Below are positions 10,243 to 19,465 of a stretch of DNA of 64,000 nucleotides, one piece after another (positions within the stretch are counted from its first letter, which is position 1; the number at the start of each line of letters is the position of its first letter). The notes below the pieces were generated by a model. The model was not told where the DNA came from and made no database searches. It saw nothing but the letters and a program-made list of their open reading frames with translations. A program made the translations under genes and the position numbers. Where the stretch lies: NCBI RefSeq assembly GCF_001858025.1, contig NZ_LZQD01000005.1:257790-321789 (forward strand), read 5' to 3'. Origin of the DNA: Trichormus sp. NMC-1. GTDB lineage: Bacteria > Cyanobacteriota > Cyanobacteriia > Cyanobacteriales > Nostocaceae.

Positions 10243-11129
10243 AATCTAGTAACGCTGAATTATTAGCCAAACTGACAGAACTAGCAAGAGATTTAGAGTT
10301 TCCTGTGAGTTGTTCATCTCACCCTATTCACCCTTTTATTTGGGAAATAGAAATGCAAGGAGAATTAAGTATAGAAAATTTACTTAAAACTGAAACTCCA
10401 AATTTCTTGGGTTACAGCGAAGGTGGAAAAATCATGCGAACTGGAGATTTAGAAGAGTATTGGCAGTTTGTTAGATCACAAGCTGAAAATCTTAGTCCAG
10501 AAACATTGCCAAGTTATCAAACATTAATTGATTTACTAAAATCTCATCTTACCAATGTAGAATTACTCAAAATTCGGACATTACACGATCCAAAAGATAG
10601 CTTTCATATTATTGTGGGAATGACCAAATCCGGGGAGTGGATAGGAATTTCTCCAAATATTCCTACAGATGCTGAAGACTGCGACCAAATGGGGATATAT
10701 AATACAGAACAAATATTTTCAACTGCATATCAACCACAAACCGAAATTACAGTTAATTTACTCAACAGATTACAACCAATTTTACAAGATTTAGAATTTT
10801 ACGAACCAGAAATTTTTGGTTTTTATACAGATAAAGGTTGGACGGTGAGAGTAGGTACAACCAGAGAAATCATGATTCATAGTTTATTAGAAGCAGTTGG
10901 TTTTGCGAGAACTTTTCCTGTGTGTAAACTTTTCCATGAAGAGGAATATTATGGAGAAGAAGTGGAAGATGCTAAAGTTTATCTAGTTTTAGATGACTTT
11001 TTGGCAGAAAATATTACCAACTTACGTACTTATATGTTTGGTATGACAGTTTCCTATGTTTTTTATATAATTGGTCAAACTCCTTCTGGTGACTGGGCTG
11101 GTGTAACTTCATTAGCAGCTTGGGCTTAA
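10239..11129 (+). CDS. NuiA-like nuclease A inhibitor family protein, two tandem domains
   Basis: A 296-residue protein whose ATG overlaps the stop of the A2M gene (ATGA), so the two are probably translationally coupled. No signal peptide is visible, so it should be cytoplasmic. Residues 1-145 read like the Anabaena nuclease A inhibitor: LEFPVSCSSHPIHPFIWE near the N-terminus and HIIVGMTKSGEWIGISP at the domain end. Residues about 165-296 repeat the pattern, ending YVFYIIGQTPSGDWAGVTS. NuiA blocks the sugar-non-specific nuclease NucA; which nuclease this homologue would bind is unknown. The assignment rests on the recalled family pattern, so it is moderately sure. Acidic residues dominate, as in NuiA. 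Confidence 0.65.
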   Translation: MKSSNAELLAKLTELARDLEFPVSCSSHPIHPFIWEIEMQGELSIENLLKTETPNFLGYSEGGKIMRTGDLEEYWQFVRSQAENLSPETLPSYQTLIDLLKSHLTNVELLKIRTLHDPKDSFHIIVGMTKSGEWIGISPNIPTDAEDCDQMGIYNTEQIFSTAYQPQTEITVNLLNRLQPILQDLEFYEPEIFGFYTDKGWTVRVGTTREIMIHSLLEAVGFARTFPVCKLFHEEEYYGEEVEDAKVYLVLDDFLAENITNLRTYMFGMTVSYVFYIIGQTPSGDWAGVTSLAAWA

Positions 11130-11182
11130 TTATAAACTTATATAGGACTCTGGTTTGATTACTGAAATTACTCGTGGAGGCA

Positions 11183-11218
11183 GGGAATAGGGAATAGGGA
11201 ATAGGGAATAGGGAATAT
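11183..11218. repeat. GGGAATA heptamer array
   Basis: Five consecutive GGGAATA units between the NuiA-like gene and the convergent secreted-protein gene. Same STRR type as the array near 350. Confidence 0.8.
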
Positions 11219-11286
11219 GAGAGGACTTACGCACTATACAAATTAGACATCATTTGTATCAACCGAAATTAGTTATTTTCTGCATA

Positions 11287-11315
11287 TTAGTAGGGTGGGC
11301 AATGCCCACCTACCC
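11287..11315. repeat. palindromic hairpin GTGGGCAATGCCCAC
   Basis: A perfect inverted repeat, GTGGGCA/TGCCCAC, extended by AGGGTGGG/CCCACCTACCC, lies between convergent genes. It could act as a bidirectional terminator, although no clear T-run follows; it also resembles common dispersed cyanobacterial hairpins. Confidence 0.55.
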
Positions 11316-11360
11316 TGATTGTGAAGATGCAAAATTGATATTACCTACTGGACAAAAGCC

Positions 11361-12248
11361 CTACTGTACAATCTGATTCCGACAGTATTCTTGAGTTGGT
11401 GTCACAGAAACAACTTCCACCTCTACAGGTTGTTCTGGCATTGGGTTAATAATAAACTCACTCGCACCTGCATGAGGTTTTTGCTGATTTCCCCAATCAT
11501 ATGTATAGCCTAAACCTGACCAAGGATAATATTCTTTCTTGGCATTGGTATAAGAATTGGTGTATATTGCCTTGACTACAGGACTGCTATCAGGAATAGG
11601 TAAAGGCAAAAGATTACAACTAGAATCGTTAATTTCCGAATCAATACATGGTCTGCTTAAATCTTCTGCTTTTACCCACATTTCTACAAAATGGGATTTA
11701 GTGGAATATTTATTTAAAATCAAACCCAAATACTGTTGTAGCCTCAATGAAAGTTCAATATTATCAGGAATATTGCTATCAACACCTTGATATTGCTGAC
11801 AAAATTGTTTAACTTGTGGAACTGCTGTAAACCAAGTTTGATAGGGTAGCAGTTTTTTTGATCCCACTGGCCAATCTACACTGGGATTATTCACATATTT
11901 CCAAGTTGACATTAAATATTCAATTTTTCCATTTTTTTCTCTCCATTTAACTTGGGGATTATTGGGAGATAATGCCCACAAATCATTAACTAATTCCTCT
12001 GCTACTGGCTGTTTGGCATCTTCGATACTTTCTGCCAATGTTTTTGTCAAAATGTTATAAGTTTCTGGTTGATATTGCAAGAGATAATCATAGACATTTT
12101 GAGCAACTTCTAATTGGGCTAATTGCGCCTTTAATATCGGTGTACTATTGCTAGTGATTTCTTCAGCTAATACCCGATTTTGCCATCCGAAAACAAAAAC
12201 AGCACAACAGATTAAGCCCACACACAATTGATGCAGCCAATTTTTCAT
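11361..12248 (-). CDS. secreted protein of unknown function
   Basis: A 295-residue protein from the ATG at 12248. It begins MKNWLHQLCVGLICCAVFVFG and has a likely Sec cleavage site after VLAEE (about residue 30), so it is exported. The rest is soluble-looking: a helical N-terminal part (residues 30-110) and a C-terminal part with paired Cys (PCIDSE, SSCNLLP, EYCRNQ) and a YPWSGLGYTYDWGNQ segment. It looks like a conserved cyanobacterial exported protein, but I do not recognise the family. It converges on the A2M/NuiA pair and shares no operon. Confidence 0.7.
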   Translation of the reverse strand: MKNWLHQLCVGLICCAVFVFGWQNRVLAEEITSNSTPILKAQLAQLEVAQNVYDYLLQYQPETYNILTKTLAESIEDAKQPVAEELVNDLWALSPNNPQVKWREKNGKIEYLMSTWKYVNNPSVDWPVGSKKLLPYQTWFTAVPQVKQFCQQYQGVDSNIPDNIELSLRLQQYLGLILNKYSTKSHFVEMWVKAEDLSRPCIDSEINDSSCNLLPLPIPDSSPVVKAIYTNSYTNAKKEYYPWSGLGYTYDWGNQQKPHAGASEFIINPMPEQPVEVEVVSVTPTQEYCRNQIVQ

Positions 12249-12257
12249 GGTAAACAA

Positions 12258-12593
12258 CTTGGTTCTTTTTATGGTTGATGAAAGTCAATTCAAATCCAGA
12301 TTCTATATTTATTTTTAACTAAAAAACCTGAGTATTTATTTTTTGTAATATAAGATTTATGTATAAATAAAACCTAACATTACGTAATTCGTAAAGCTGC
12401 ATTATGGTTTTTAAGATGTATGAGTTTCTCTAATCTTGATTTTTTGAAGTCATTGATACCAATTTGGAATTCCATATTAGTAATACTTATAGTTAGACTA
12501 TTTTATCTATTTACAGTCTTATAATCTATTCCTCTTTCGCAGAATTACAATATCCTCTAAAATTAACATACCTCAGCTAATGGTATTTTAAAT
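12258..12593. other. intergenic stretch
   Basis: AT-rich spacer between the secreted-protein gene start and the small ORF at 12594. It should hold the promoter of the minus-strand gene; I see no coding, RNA or repeat structure. Confidence 0.5.
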
Positions 12594-12719
12594 ATGTCTA
12601 AACCTGAAATCTACATCACATTGAGATTGACACAACCAGAGCAAGATTTACTCCGAGAGTATTGTCAACAAACTGATAGAAATCAAACAGATGTGTTGCA
12701 GGAATTCGTGCAGGGATGA
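12594..12719 (+). CDS. small ribbon-helix-helix-like protein (41 aa), C-terminus possibly frameshifted
   Basis: A short ORF from the ATG at 12594. The product MSKPEIYITLRLTQPEQDLL continues with REYCQQTDRNQTDVLQEF, which has the beta strand plus two helices expected of small CopG/Arc-type DNA-binding or antitoxin-like proteins common in cyanobacteria. It stops early at TGA (12717). Adding one base after codon VQ would continue the frame into MKTSNQNNK then stop, similar to the usual basic end of the family, so a recent one-base deletion is possible. No toxin gene is next to it. Confidence 0.5.
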   Translation: MSKPEIYITLRLTQPEQDLLREYCQQTDRNQTDVLQEFVQG

Positions 12720-13023
12720 AAACATCAAATCAAAATAACAAATAAATAGGTTTAAAAACCGCTTATATTCCTATATAATGATTTGTAAATCTTCCTGCTT
12801 ATATATCTAGGATTGGCAACGATGGGAGTACTTTTTAACTCTAATGTGAATTGTCAATTGTTCAGCCTGTTTCTGGCACAGGATCACCCTTGCTAAATCA
12901 TTCATTCATAAAAGGGGTATACTTTTAAGTCATGATACTTAGACCCAAAACCCAAAATAAATTAAGTTTAATAGTACAGTTGATCATTCGTAAATTCTAA
13001 ATCCTACTATATCCAATAAAGTT
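12720..13023. promoter_or_regulatory. upstream region of the adenylate cyclase gene
   Basis: A 304-bp spacer without ORFs. TATACT near 12918 and several AT-rich hexamers could serve as promoter elements, but none is distinctive and no CRP-like palindrome was recognised. Confidence 0.3.
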
Positions 13024-15609
13024 ATGTCAGTACACCAACCAAATGCTGAAGAGACGACGGATTTGATTATTGGTGTTAAAAACCAAGAAAACTATGAGTT
13101 ACAAACAGACTCTTCAACTGTCGTCAGTCTATCCAAAAGAAAAGGAACTATTGCTCAGTTTCTCGCTCCCCTGACTCAAGATAGTTTTAAACAAGTAGTT
13201 CAGGAAGTTGAGCATAAATTACGGATTGTCAACGAAACCTTATCCATGTTGGATTATCAGGGTTTTGAAACAATCTTACAGGAAATGTTGCATTCAATTA
13301 CCTTGAAAACAGGAGAATTATTAGGAGCAGATCGGACAACAATATTTTTATTAGATCAAGAAAAACAAGAACTCTGGTCTACTTTAGCTGAAGGGCAAGG
13401 TAAGCGGCTTTTAGAGATTAGAATTCCCGCTAACAAAGGTATTGCGGGAGAAGTTGCGACTCTCAAGCAAGTAATCAATATCCCCTTTGATTTTTATAAT
13501 GATACACGGTCAAAATTTGCTCAAGAGCAAGACAAAAGAAACGGCTATCGCACCTATACAATGTTGGCTTTACCTCTGTTAAATGAAGACGGAGAATTAG
13601 TAGCGGTAGTACAATTATTAAACAAATTAAAATACCTGCATAATTCCAGTGATCCCCTTTTAGATCGCATTGATACCCAGGGGTTTACTGACGCTGATGA
13701 AAAATTATTTCAAGATTTTGCGCCTTCCATTCGCCTGATTTTAGAATCATCGCGCTCTTTTTATATTGCTACTCAAAAACAAAGAGCAGCAGCAGCACTG
13801 ATGAAGGCAATCAAGTCCCTAAGTCAAAGTAGTCTTGATTTAGAAGATACCCTAAAACGGGTAATGGCTGAAGCTAAAGAACTGATGAATGCAGATCGCA
13901 GTACACTGTGGTTAATAGACCACGAACACCATGAATTATGGACAACAATTAATCAGGGTAATGGTGTAACCAAAGAATTGCGAGTACCCATAGGTAAAGG
14001 CTTTGCTGGCATCGTTGCTGCATCTGGCAAAAAGTTAAATATCCCCTTTGATTTGTATGAGCATCCAGATTCAGAAACAGCCCAAAACATGGATCAGCAA
14101 AATGGCTATCGCACCTGTAGTTTGCTGTGTATGCCAGTTTTTAATAGCGATAAAGAATTGATTGGTGTTACTCAATTAGTAAATAAAAAGAAAACAGGAG
14201 AATTTCCTGGGTACAATCCGGCTAATTGGCCTGTAGCTCCTGACTGCTTCCAAGCTAGTTTTGATCATAATGATGAAGAGTTTATGGAAGCTTTTAATAT
14301 TCAGGCAGGTGTAGCATTGCAAAATGCTCAATTGTTTGCCAAAATCAAACAGCAAGAACAAATGCAACGGGATATTCTCCGCAGTCTTTCTAATGGTGTC
14401 ATTTCCTCAGATAAAGCCGGATATATTATCACTGCTAATGAAAGCGCTAAACGGTTGCTAGGATTTGATAATGACGAACGTTTAGAAGGCAAACTAGTTA
14501 GTGATGTTGTGCATATTAAAGAAGGCGATTTTAGTAAATGGTTTGCAGATGCCTTATACGCAAATGATTTAAAAACTAGTCAGCAATATTACCCTGATCG
14601 CACACTTCTGACGACTAGCCAAGAGCAGCATAGTATAAATTTATCACTCAACACTATTGCTGATGCCAGCGACGAAAATCAAGTCTGTGGCGCACTAGTA
14701 GTCATGGACGATATCAGTGATGAAAAGCGGCTCAAAAGCACTATGTACCGTTACATGACTCAGGAATTGGCAGAAGAACTGCTGAAATTAGATGACGCTA
14801 AACTAGGAGGCGATCGCAAAGAAGTTACTATTTTATTCTCTGATATTCGTGGCTACACTACCCTCACAGAAAATATGGAAGCTGAAGAAGTGGTGGGTAT
14901 GCTCAATGAATATTTTGAATCAATGGTAGAAGCTGTCTTCAAACATAAAGGTACTCTGGATAAATATATTGGCGATGCCATTATGGCTGTCTTTGGTTCA
15001 CCCCTACCTTTAGAGCAACACGCTCGGATGGCTGTGCAAACATCTTTAGAAATGCGGACTCGCTTACAGCAATTAAATATAGATCGTCTCGCAGCTAATA
15101 AAGCCCATATCAAAATAGGCATCGGCATTAATTCTGATACGGTGATTAGTGGCAATATCGGCTCTAGTAAGCGGATGGAATTTACCGCTATTGGTGATGG
15201 TGTGAATCTTGGTTCTCGATTAGAAAGCGTTAGTAAACAGTACGGTTGCGATATTATTATCAGCGACAATACATATCGACTCTGCCAAGAGGACATTTGG
15301 GCTAGGGAACTCGATTACATTCGCGTTAAAGGGCGAAATGAACCTGTAGCCATCTATGAGTTAATAGGGCTACGTTCTGATGCCATTGATAATACCAAAC
15401 TAGAAGTAATTGAGCATTATCATCAAGGGCGTAAATATTATCTTAATCGTCAGTTCATCCAAGCTCAAGCAGAATTTGTTAAAGCCTTATCCGCTGATAA
15501 CAATGACAAAGCAGCTATGTTATACATAAGCCGTTGTCAGCATTGGTTACAATCACCCCCATCAGATGCAACTTGGGATGACGGGGTATGGACGTTTAAG
15601 GAAAAATAA
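13024..15609 (+). CDS. cyaB2: class III adenylate cyclase with tandem GAF and PAS domains (CyaB2-like)
   Basis: An 861-residue cytoplasmic enzyme that makes cAMP from ATP. Order: N-terminal segment (1-55), GAF-A (about 75-240), GAF-B (about 265-430), PAS (about 450-570), cyclase catalytic domain (about 590-770) and a C-terminal TPR-like tail. Both GAFs carry the NK(x)nFxxxDE cyclic-nucleotide motif: NKLK...FTDADE in GAF-A and NKKK...FDHNDE in GAF-B. The catalytic domain has metal Asp in FSDIRGYT and substrate-adenine residues K647 (LDKYIGD) and T721 (MEFTAIGDG). In Anabaena CyaB1/CyaB2, cAMP binding to GAF activates the cyclase, giving positive feedback. The GAF sequences resemble CyaB2 more than CyaB1 from memory; a tree would settle which. 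Confidence 0.88.
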   Translation: MSVHQPNAEETTDLIIGVKNQENYELQTDSSTVVSLSKRKGTIAQFLAPLTQDSFKQVVQEVEHKLRIVNETLSMLDYQGFETILQEMLHSITLKTGELLGADRTTIFLLDQEKQELWSTLAEGQGKRLLEIRIPANKGIAGEVATLKQVINIPFDFYNDTRSKFAQEQDKRNGYRTYTMLALPLLNEDGELVAVVQLLNKLKYLHNSSDPLLDRIDTQGFTDADEKLFQDFAPSIRLILESSRSFYIATQKQRAAAALMKAIKSLSQSSLDLEDTLKRVMAEAKELMNADRSTLWLIDHEHHELWTTINQGNGVTKELRVPIGKGFAGIVAASGKKLNIPFDLYEHPDSETAQNMDQQNGYRTCSLLCMPVFNSDKELIGVTQLVNKKKTGEFPGYNPANWPVAPDCFQASFDHNDEEFMEAFNIQAGVALQNAQLFAKIKQQEQMQRDILRSLSNGVISSDKAGYIITANESAKRLLGFDNDERLEGKLVSDVVHIKEGDFSKWFADALYANDLKTSQQYYPDRTLLTTSQEQHSINLSLNTIADASDENQVCGALVVMDDISDEKRLKSTMYRYMTQELAEELLKLDDAKLGGDRKEVTILFSDIRGYTTLTENMEAEEVVGMLNEYFESMVEAVFKHKGTLDKYIGDAIMAVFGSPLPLEQHARMAVQTSLEMRTRLQQLNIDRLAANKAHIKIGIGINSDTVISGNIGSSKRMEFTAIGDGVNLGSRLESVSKQYGCDIIISDNTYRLCQEDIWARELDYIRVKGRNEPVAIYELIGLRSDAIDNTKLEVIEHYHQGRKYYLNRQFIQAQAEFVKALSADNNDKAAMLYISRCQHWLQSPPSDATWDDGVWTFKEK

Positions 15610-15869
15610 GCTTTAAGCGCTACCATAGTCCTAGGTCGAAGTAAGCTACAAAATCATCTAAAAGCCTACGCCATCAGCTTTGGGAATTTTGAATTCACGG
15701 ACGTACTAGTACTTACAGTTCAGATCACACACAAACTTTCGTCCGCGTAGGCTAACTCAAAGAATGTAAAATTTTAAGCTGAAAAACCCAACTTTCCAAA
15801 ACAGTGTCATACTTAACGGTATCACAAGACTGTGTTTATCCAACTGCCACGTTTAAACGTGTATAACCA
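15610..15869. other. intergenic stretch with dispersed-repeat sequence
   Basis: Holds the motif GCCTACGCC at 15665 and its near inverse GCGTAGGC at 15745, an imperfect inverted repeat of about 90 bp. No gene was seen. Confidence 0.4.
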
Positions 15870-16151
15870 ATGCAAGCTACTTCAAGTTCAATTCTAGAGT
15901 TTGAGCAATTATTTAGACAAAAATTAAAACTGAATAATTGCAGGCTGATCAAGAAAAGACAAGAGAATAATTATGAAATAACTACTCCAGCTAAAGACGT
16001 TTTTTTGATGACTTGGTGCGAATTTCCAGAAATTAACTTGGTATATCAGAATGTAGGTATACGCACAGCACAGACTGTTGTTTATGAACGGGCTATCCGC
16101 TCCCATATTAGTTCCTGCTTAACAAGCATCCAAAATACTCCTAATAATTGA
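15870..16151 (+). CDS. hypothetical protein (93 aa)
   Basis: A 93-residue soluble protein from the ATG at 15870. It shows a mixed alpha/beta pattern with no signal peptide: an N-terminal helix (SILEFEQLFRQKLKLN), strands (NNYEITTP, DVFLMTWCEF) and a C-terminal helix (VVYERAIRSHISSCLTSI). The pattern is that of a genuine small protein, but I do not recognise the family. It follows the adenylate cyclase gene by 260 bp on the same strand and need not be co-transcribed with it. Confidence 0.55.
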   Translation: MQATSSSILEFEQLFRQKLKLNNCRLIKKRQENNYEITTPAKDVFLMTWCEFPEINLVYQNVGIRTAQTVVYERAIRSHISSCLTSIQNTPNN

Positions 16152-16700
16152 GAACATTTTTGGTAAATTTACATCTTGTAGCAGTCGTAAAAACTGGATT
16201 TATGGCGATTTATTAAACCGGAAATCATTCATTTTTTGTTCACCAACCTGGTCAATCAGGGATTATTGAGAATGGTGCAAGATATCAGTAGAACAACTAG
16301 TACCGCTTTCTCGGAATCAAAAATTAACAATTAAAAATTAAAAAAGCAGATGATACAAGCTTTTTAGTAATTTTTAATGGTTGGTTGATTTACGCCGTTG
16401 TGTACTAGACTCACAGAATATTTACTTAAATTAGTGAGCAATCTCCCACCATAAGAAAAAGAAAGAGAGAAAAGACCCAAATAGATATGGTATCAAATCC
16501 GGATCATCACTTATTATTAAAATCTCTCTGCGTTCCCGTGTCTTGCGCGGTTCCCATTTAATGATAAGTCTATCTCTAGGGATACGCTAAAGCGAACAAA
16601 CGGACTTGATATGATGGGTTAGATCAATAACTAGAGCAAGTTGGTAAGCATTCAGCCGTCAGCTTATACCTAACGGCAGTCTTCACCAACTGCTTTTGTT
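16152..16700. other. long intergenic stretch, no gene seen
   Basis: About 550 bp without convincing coding capacity on either strand. It contains short repeats such as AAAATTAAAAAT and a GGTTGGTTGATT segment. Stop codons are dense in all frames. Confidence 0.5.
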
Positions 16701-16808
16701 TATATAGCAACCGCCAAGGTGGTTAGGACATGAACTAATGATAAAACCTAGACACAAACACACTTTCAACTCTGTCACCTGTCACCTGTTCCCTGTCACC
16801 TGCTATAT
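16701..16808 (+). repeat. TATAGCA-ended dispersed element, copy A
   Basis: Begins TATATAGCA and ends TGCTATAT, forming terminal inverted repeats. The interior has GGTTAGGACAT, AAACCTAGACA and a terminal heptamer array of TCACCTG units. It shares these parts with copies near 50615, 48397, 51375, 54922 and 56335. Confidence 0.75.
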
Positions 16809-16880
16809 TTGGTGTTTCTTTTTCCTTAACAGCGGTTAATGATCATTTTTTAGCAATCTTGTCAGATGTTTAAATGATGT

Positions 16881-18137
16881 CTAAATATTCTCAACAACTG
16901 ACTCTAGCCAAATTTCCCCATCATCTCCTAATAACTTATGTGCTGCTTCTAGCATAGAGGCCGCAATGTCTTTAAGATCTTCTCGATTATCCAAATAAGT
17001 TTTTAGCGCGTCCATTGGATCAATGCTGCTACTAGCGCTTAATTCTGGAATCCGGGGTTTAGCTAACTGACTAACTAACTCTGGTTGAATTGTATATGTA
17101 TGCGCTGCACCTAAAGCACTATGGACAGAAGAATTATCAATTAAATCCAATTGTTCAGAACGCAGTTTGTAAATTAGCCTGACTACAGCATCTTCAATAT
17201 TATATTTAGCTATAGCTTTAAACAAAACCGCTTGCGGATCATCCGCCTTAGATAAATCTACCTCAATTGTGCGGAATACTCGTACAGGTAAGGGGCAAAA
17301 TTCCCAATTTACTTTTCCCCGTTCCAATTCCACCATCACATAACCTTTATCTTCTTTCTCTTCGCTAAAATCCACCCGTTCAATACTTCCAGGATAAATC
17401 ACCGGCGGGTCATTGGATTTGTTTAAATTTTGGTGTTTGTGAACGTGACCCAAAGCCACATAATCAAAACAAGGACGAGTCAGCAAAGATAGCGGTAAAG
17501 TAAAACCTTTACCCACAGCTAACAAACGTTCAGCCCCCAAAGTGGCATTATCAGCCATCAAATGCGCCAAAAGCACCGTTGGTACATCCGGGTCAAGACG
17601 GCGAATTTCCCCTTCTAAAACTACTTGTAGCCGTTCTGTTAACAGTTGATTAACATCAGCCATAGATAAACCCGCAGTTTCTTGACGAGTCATCAAAGTA
17701 GAACGAGTTAACCAAGGGAGAGTAATGACTTGCACCTTTCCGTTACGGGTTTGGATATGATGAGTAGTCAAAGTATCACCCACCACAAACCCCGGTACAC
17801 CTAAAGTCCGGTAAATATTTAAACTTGCGCCTCCCACTCCTTGGGAATGTTGGTCATGATTACCCACCAACAGCACTGTCGGAATATCAGCATCAACAAG
17901 GCGGCGAAATTGACTAGCAAAAGCTTCTTGTACATAAGGTGGTGGCGTAGCATCAGGAAAAGCATCACCACCAAAGATTACCAAATCTACAGCATCAGAT
18001 AGGGCTTGGTCGATACACAAAGCTAAAGTCTTGACAAAATCCTCCAACCGTGTATTTAATCCTGTTGCCGAATTGATGCGTCCGTGGGAGAAACCGCTTC
18101 CCATGTGGATATCTGAGAGGTGGAGAATTTTAATCAT
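16881..18137 (-). CDS. sbcD: exonuclease SbcCD subunit D (Mre11-type nuclease)
   Basis: A 418-residue metallophosphoesterase from the ATG at 18137; the longer frame to 18173 adds 12 residues not typical of the family. The five Mre11 metal motifs are visible: HLSDIHMG (residues 5-12), IFGGDAFPD, VGNHDQH, LLAHLMA and GHVHKH. SbcD cuts double-strand ends and hairpins together with the SbcC ATPase, which is not in this window. A capping domain (residues 280-400) follows. It is divergent from the GUN4-like gene, with an 85-bp shared promoter region. It could also be a general DNA repair exonuclease annotated as such in cyanobacteria. Confidence 0.9.
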   Translation of the reverse strand: MIKILHLSDIHMGSGFSHGRINSATGLNTRLEDFVKTLALCIDQALSDAVDLVIFGGDAFPDATPPPYVQEAFASQFRRLVDADIPTVLLVGNHDQHSQGVGGASLNIYRTLGVPGFVVGDTLTTHHIQTRNGKVQVITLPWLTRSTLMTRQETAGLSMADVNQLLTERLQVVLEGEIRRLDPDVPTVLLAHLMADNATLGAERLLAVGKGFTLPLSLLTRPCFDYVALGHVHKHQNLNKSNDPPVIYPGSIERVDFSEEKEDKGYVMVELERGKVNWEFCPLPVRVFRTIEVDLSKADDPQAVLFKAIAKYNIEDAVVRLIYKLRSEQLDLIDNSSVHSALGAAHTYTIQPELVSQLAKPRIPELSASSSIDPMDALKTYLDNREDLKDIAASMLEAAHKLLGDDGEIWLESVVENI

Positions 18138-18222
18138 ATTAGTCAGTAGTTTAAAACTAACCGCGATTTTCAATCACCCGATTTTGTTAAAATTACGGTC
18201 ATATTCAAGCATACATCTTTCT

Positions 18223-18936
18223 ATGTTACAACCAGGAAAGTCATTCTTATCTAAGATAAAGGAAATTTTCATTCCTCAAAGTTTCACACCTCAGCCTGTA
18301 AACCAAGAGGTAGAATTAAAATCAGAGGTAGGAATGGATTACAGAAAACTGCAAAACTACCTCAAAGCAGAAAAATGGAAAGAAGCGGATGAAGAAGCAT
18401 TAAGAGTAATGTTAGCAGTTGCAAAACGGGAAAACGAAGGTTGGTTAGATGTTGAAGACATTTATAATTTTCCCTGTGCAGACCTGCGAACCATTGACCA
18501 GTTGTGGGTAAAATACAGTAATGGTAAATTTGGTTTTTCTGTGCAGAAACGAATTTATAAGGGTTTAGGAGGAACAACAGAATATAACGAGGAAATCTGG
18601 GAGAAGTTCGGGGAAGAAGTAGGGTGGAAGAATAAACAAAATGCAGGTATGGACTATAACGATATGAATTTTGACGAAAAAAGACCAAAAGTTAACTTTA
18701 CTAACTATACAATACTTGAGAAGACAGATATAAACAAGAATTGGTTATACTACAAAGATATAACTTTTGATAAAAAAGCACCTGAAGCCCACCTTCCTAT
18801 TACTGTTAGTAAGTATAGTTTAGCTTGGAATGCGAGGATGGGAATGTGGGAGCAGGACGGTCGGGGTTCACAGCTTGACAGTTATTTTAATCTCTTCTCT
18901 TCTCTCGCGTCGAGACTTGTAAACTGTAACATTTAA
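18223..18936 (+). CDS. GUN4-like domain protein
   Basis: A 237-residue protein starting at the ATG at 18223. The GUN4-like domain begins at about residue 38 (MDYRKLQNYLKAEKWKEAD) and shows the family pattern EADEEALRVML...DIYNFPCADLRTIDQLWVKYSNGKFGFSVQKRIY. The genuine Gun4 binds protoporphyrins and Mg-chelatase; many cyanobacterial paralogues have this domain fused to kinases or alone and have unknown roles. Here there is a short unstructured N-terminus and a C-terminal tail with unusual repeats of YYKDITFDKKAPEAHLPITV. No membrane segment is visible. It is divergent from sbcD. Confidence 0.82.
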   Translation: MLQPGKSFLSKIKEIFIPQSFTPQPVNQEVELKSEVGMDYRKLQNYLKAEKWKEADEEALRVMLAVAKRENEGWLDVEDIYNFPCADLRTIDQLWVKYSNGKFGFSVQKRIYKGLGGTTEYNEEIWEKFGEEVGWKNKQNAGMDYNDMNFDEKRPKVNFTNYTILEKTDINKNWLYYKDITFDKKAPEAHLPITVSKYSLAWNARMGMWEQDGRGSQLDSYFNLFSSLASRLVNCNI

Positions 18937-19465
18937 AGGTTACAGAAAATTATTAAGTCTGAATCAGGATAACCAGGATTTAAGGATTTACAGGATGTTA
19001 TTTTGTAGTCAAAGATCCCCGACTTCTGACATAATATAAGATGAATGAGAAGATTAATCAAAGAAGTCGGGGATCTAAATTTTGATAACTGAAATTTTTC
19101 TCTGTGTCCTCTGTGTCTCTGTGGTTCGTTAAAAAAAACATCAAAAATAACTGAACGCAGATAAACGCAGATAAACACAGATAAAGAGAAACAACATCCT
19201 GAAAATCCTCAAATCCTGGACATCCTGATTCTGACATATTCTATCTTTTTTATGGAACCACGAAGAAGCGAAGGACACGAAGGTAATGAGGTTACAAAGA
19301 TATTCTCTATGGGTAATTTAATCCTGTAAATCCTTAAATCCTGGACATCCTGATTCAGACAAAATACATAAATTAAGGTGCGTTAAGCTGTCGCTAACAC
19401 ACCCTACTTTGACTGTAGGTAATTGGTAATCGTTTTTCCAATGACCAATAACCAATGACTAATGA
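18937..19465. repeat. intergenic repeat cluster with long inverted repeats
   Basis: No gene. A block at about 18957-18999 (AGGATTTAAGGATTTACAGG) is inverted at about 19322-19361, with a third variant at about 19198-19236, so a roughly 400-bp stretch is bounded by inverted repeats. Inside lies a hairpin with arms GATCCCCGACTTCT (from 19014) and AGAAGTCGGGGATC (to 19076) around a loop of roughly 35 nt, plus a CTCTGTGT-rich repeat near 19100. Confidence 0.7.

Noticed and set aside
18031-18222. Upstream extension of the GUN4-like frame
   Set aside because: It runs antisense over the sbcD start; the ATG at 18223 is a better start.
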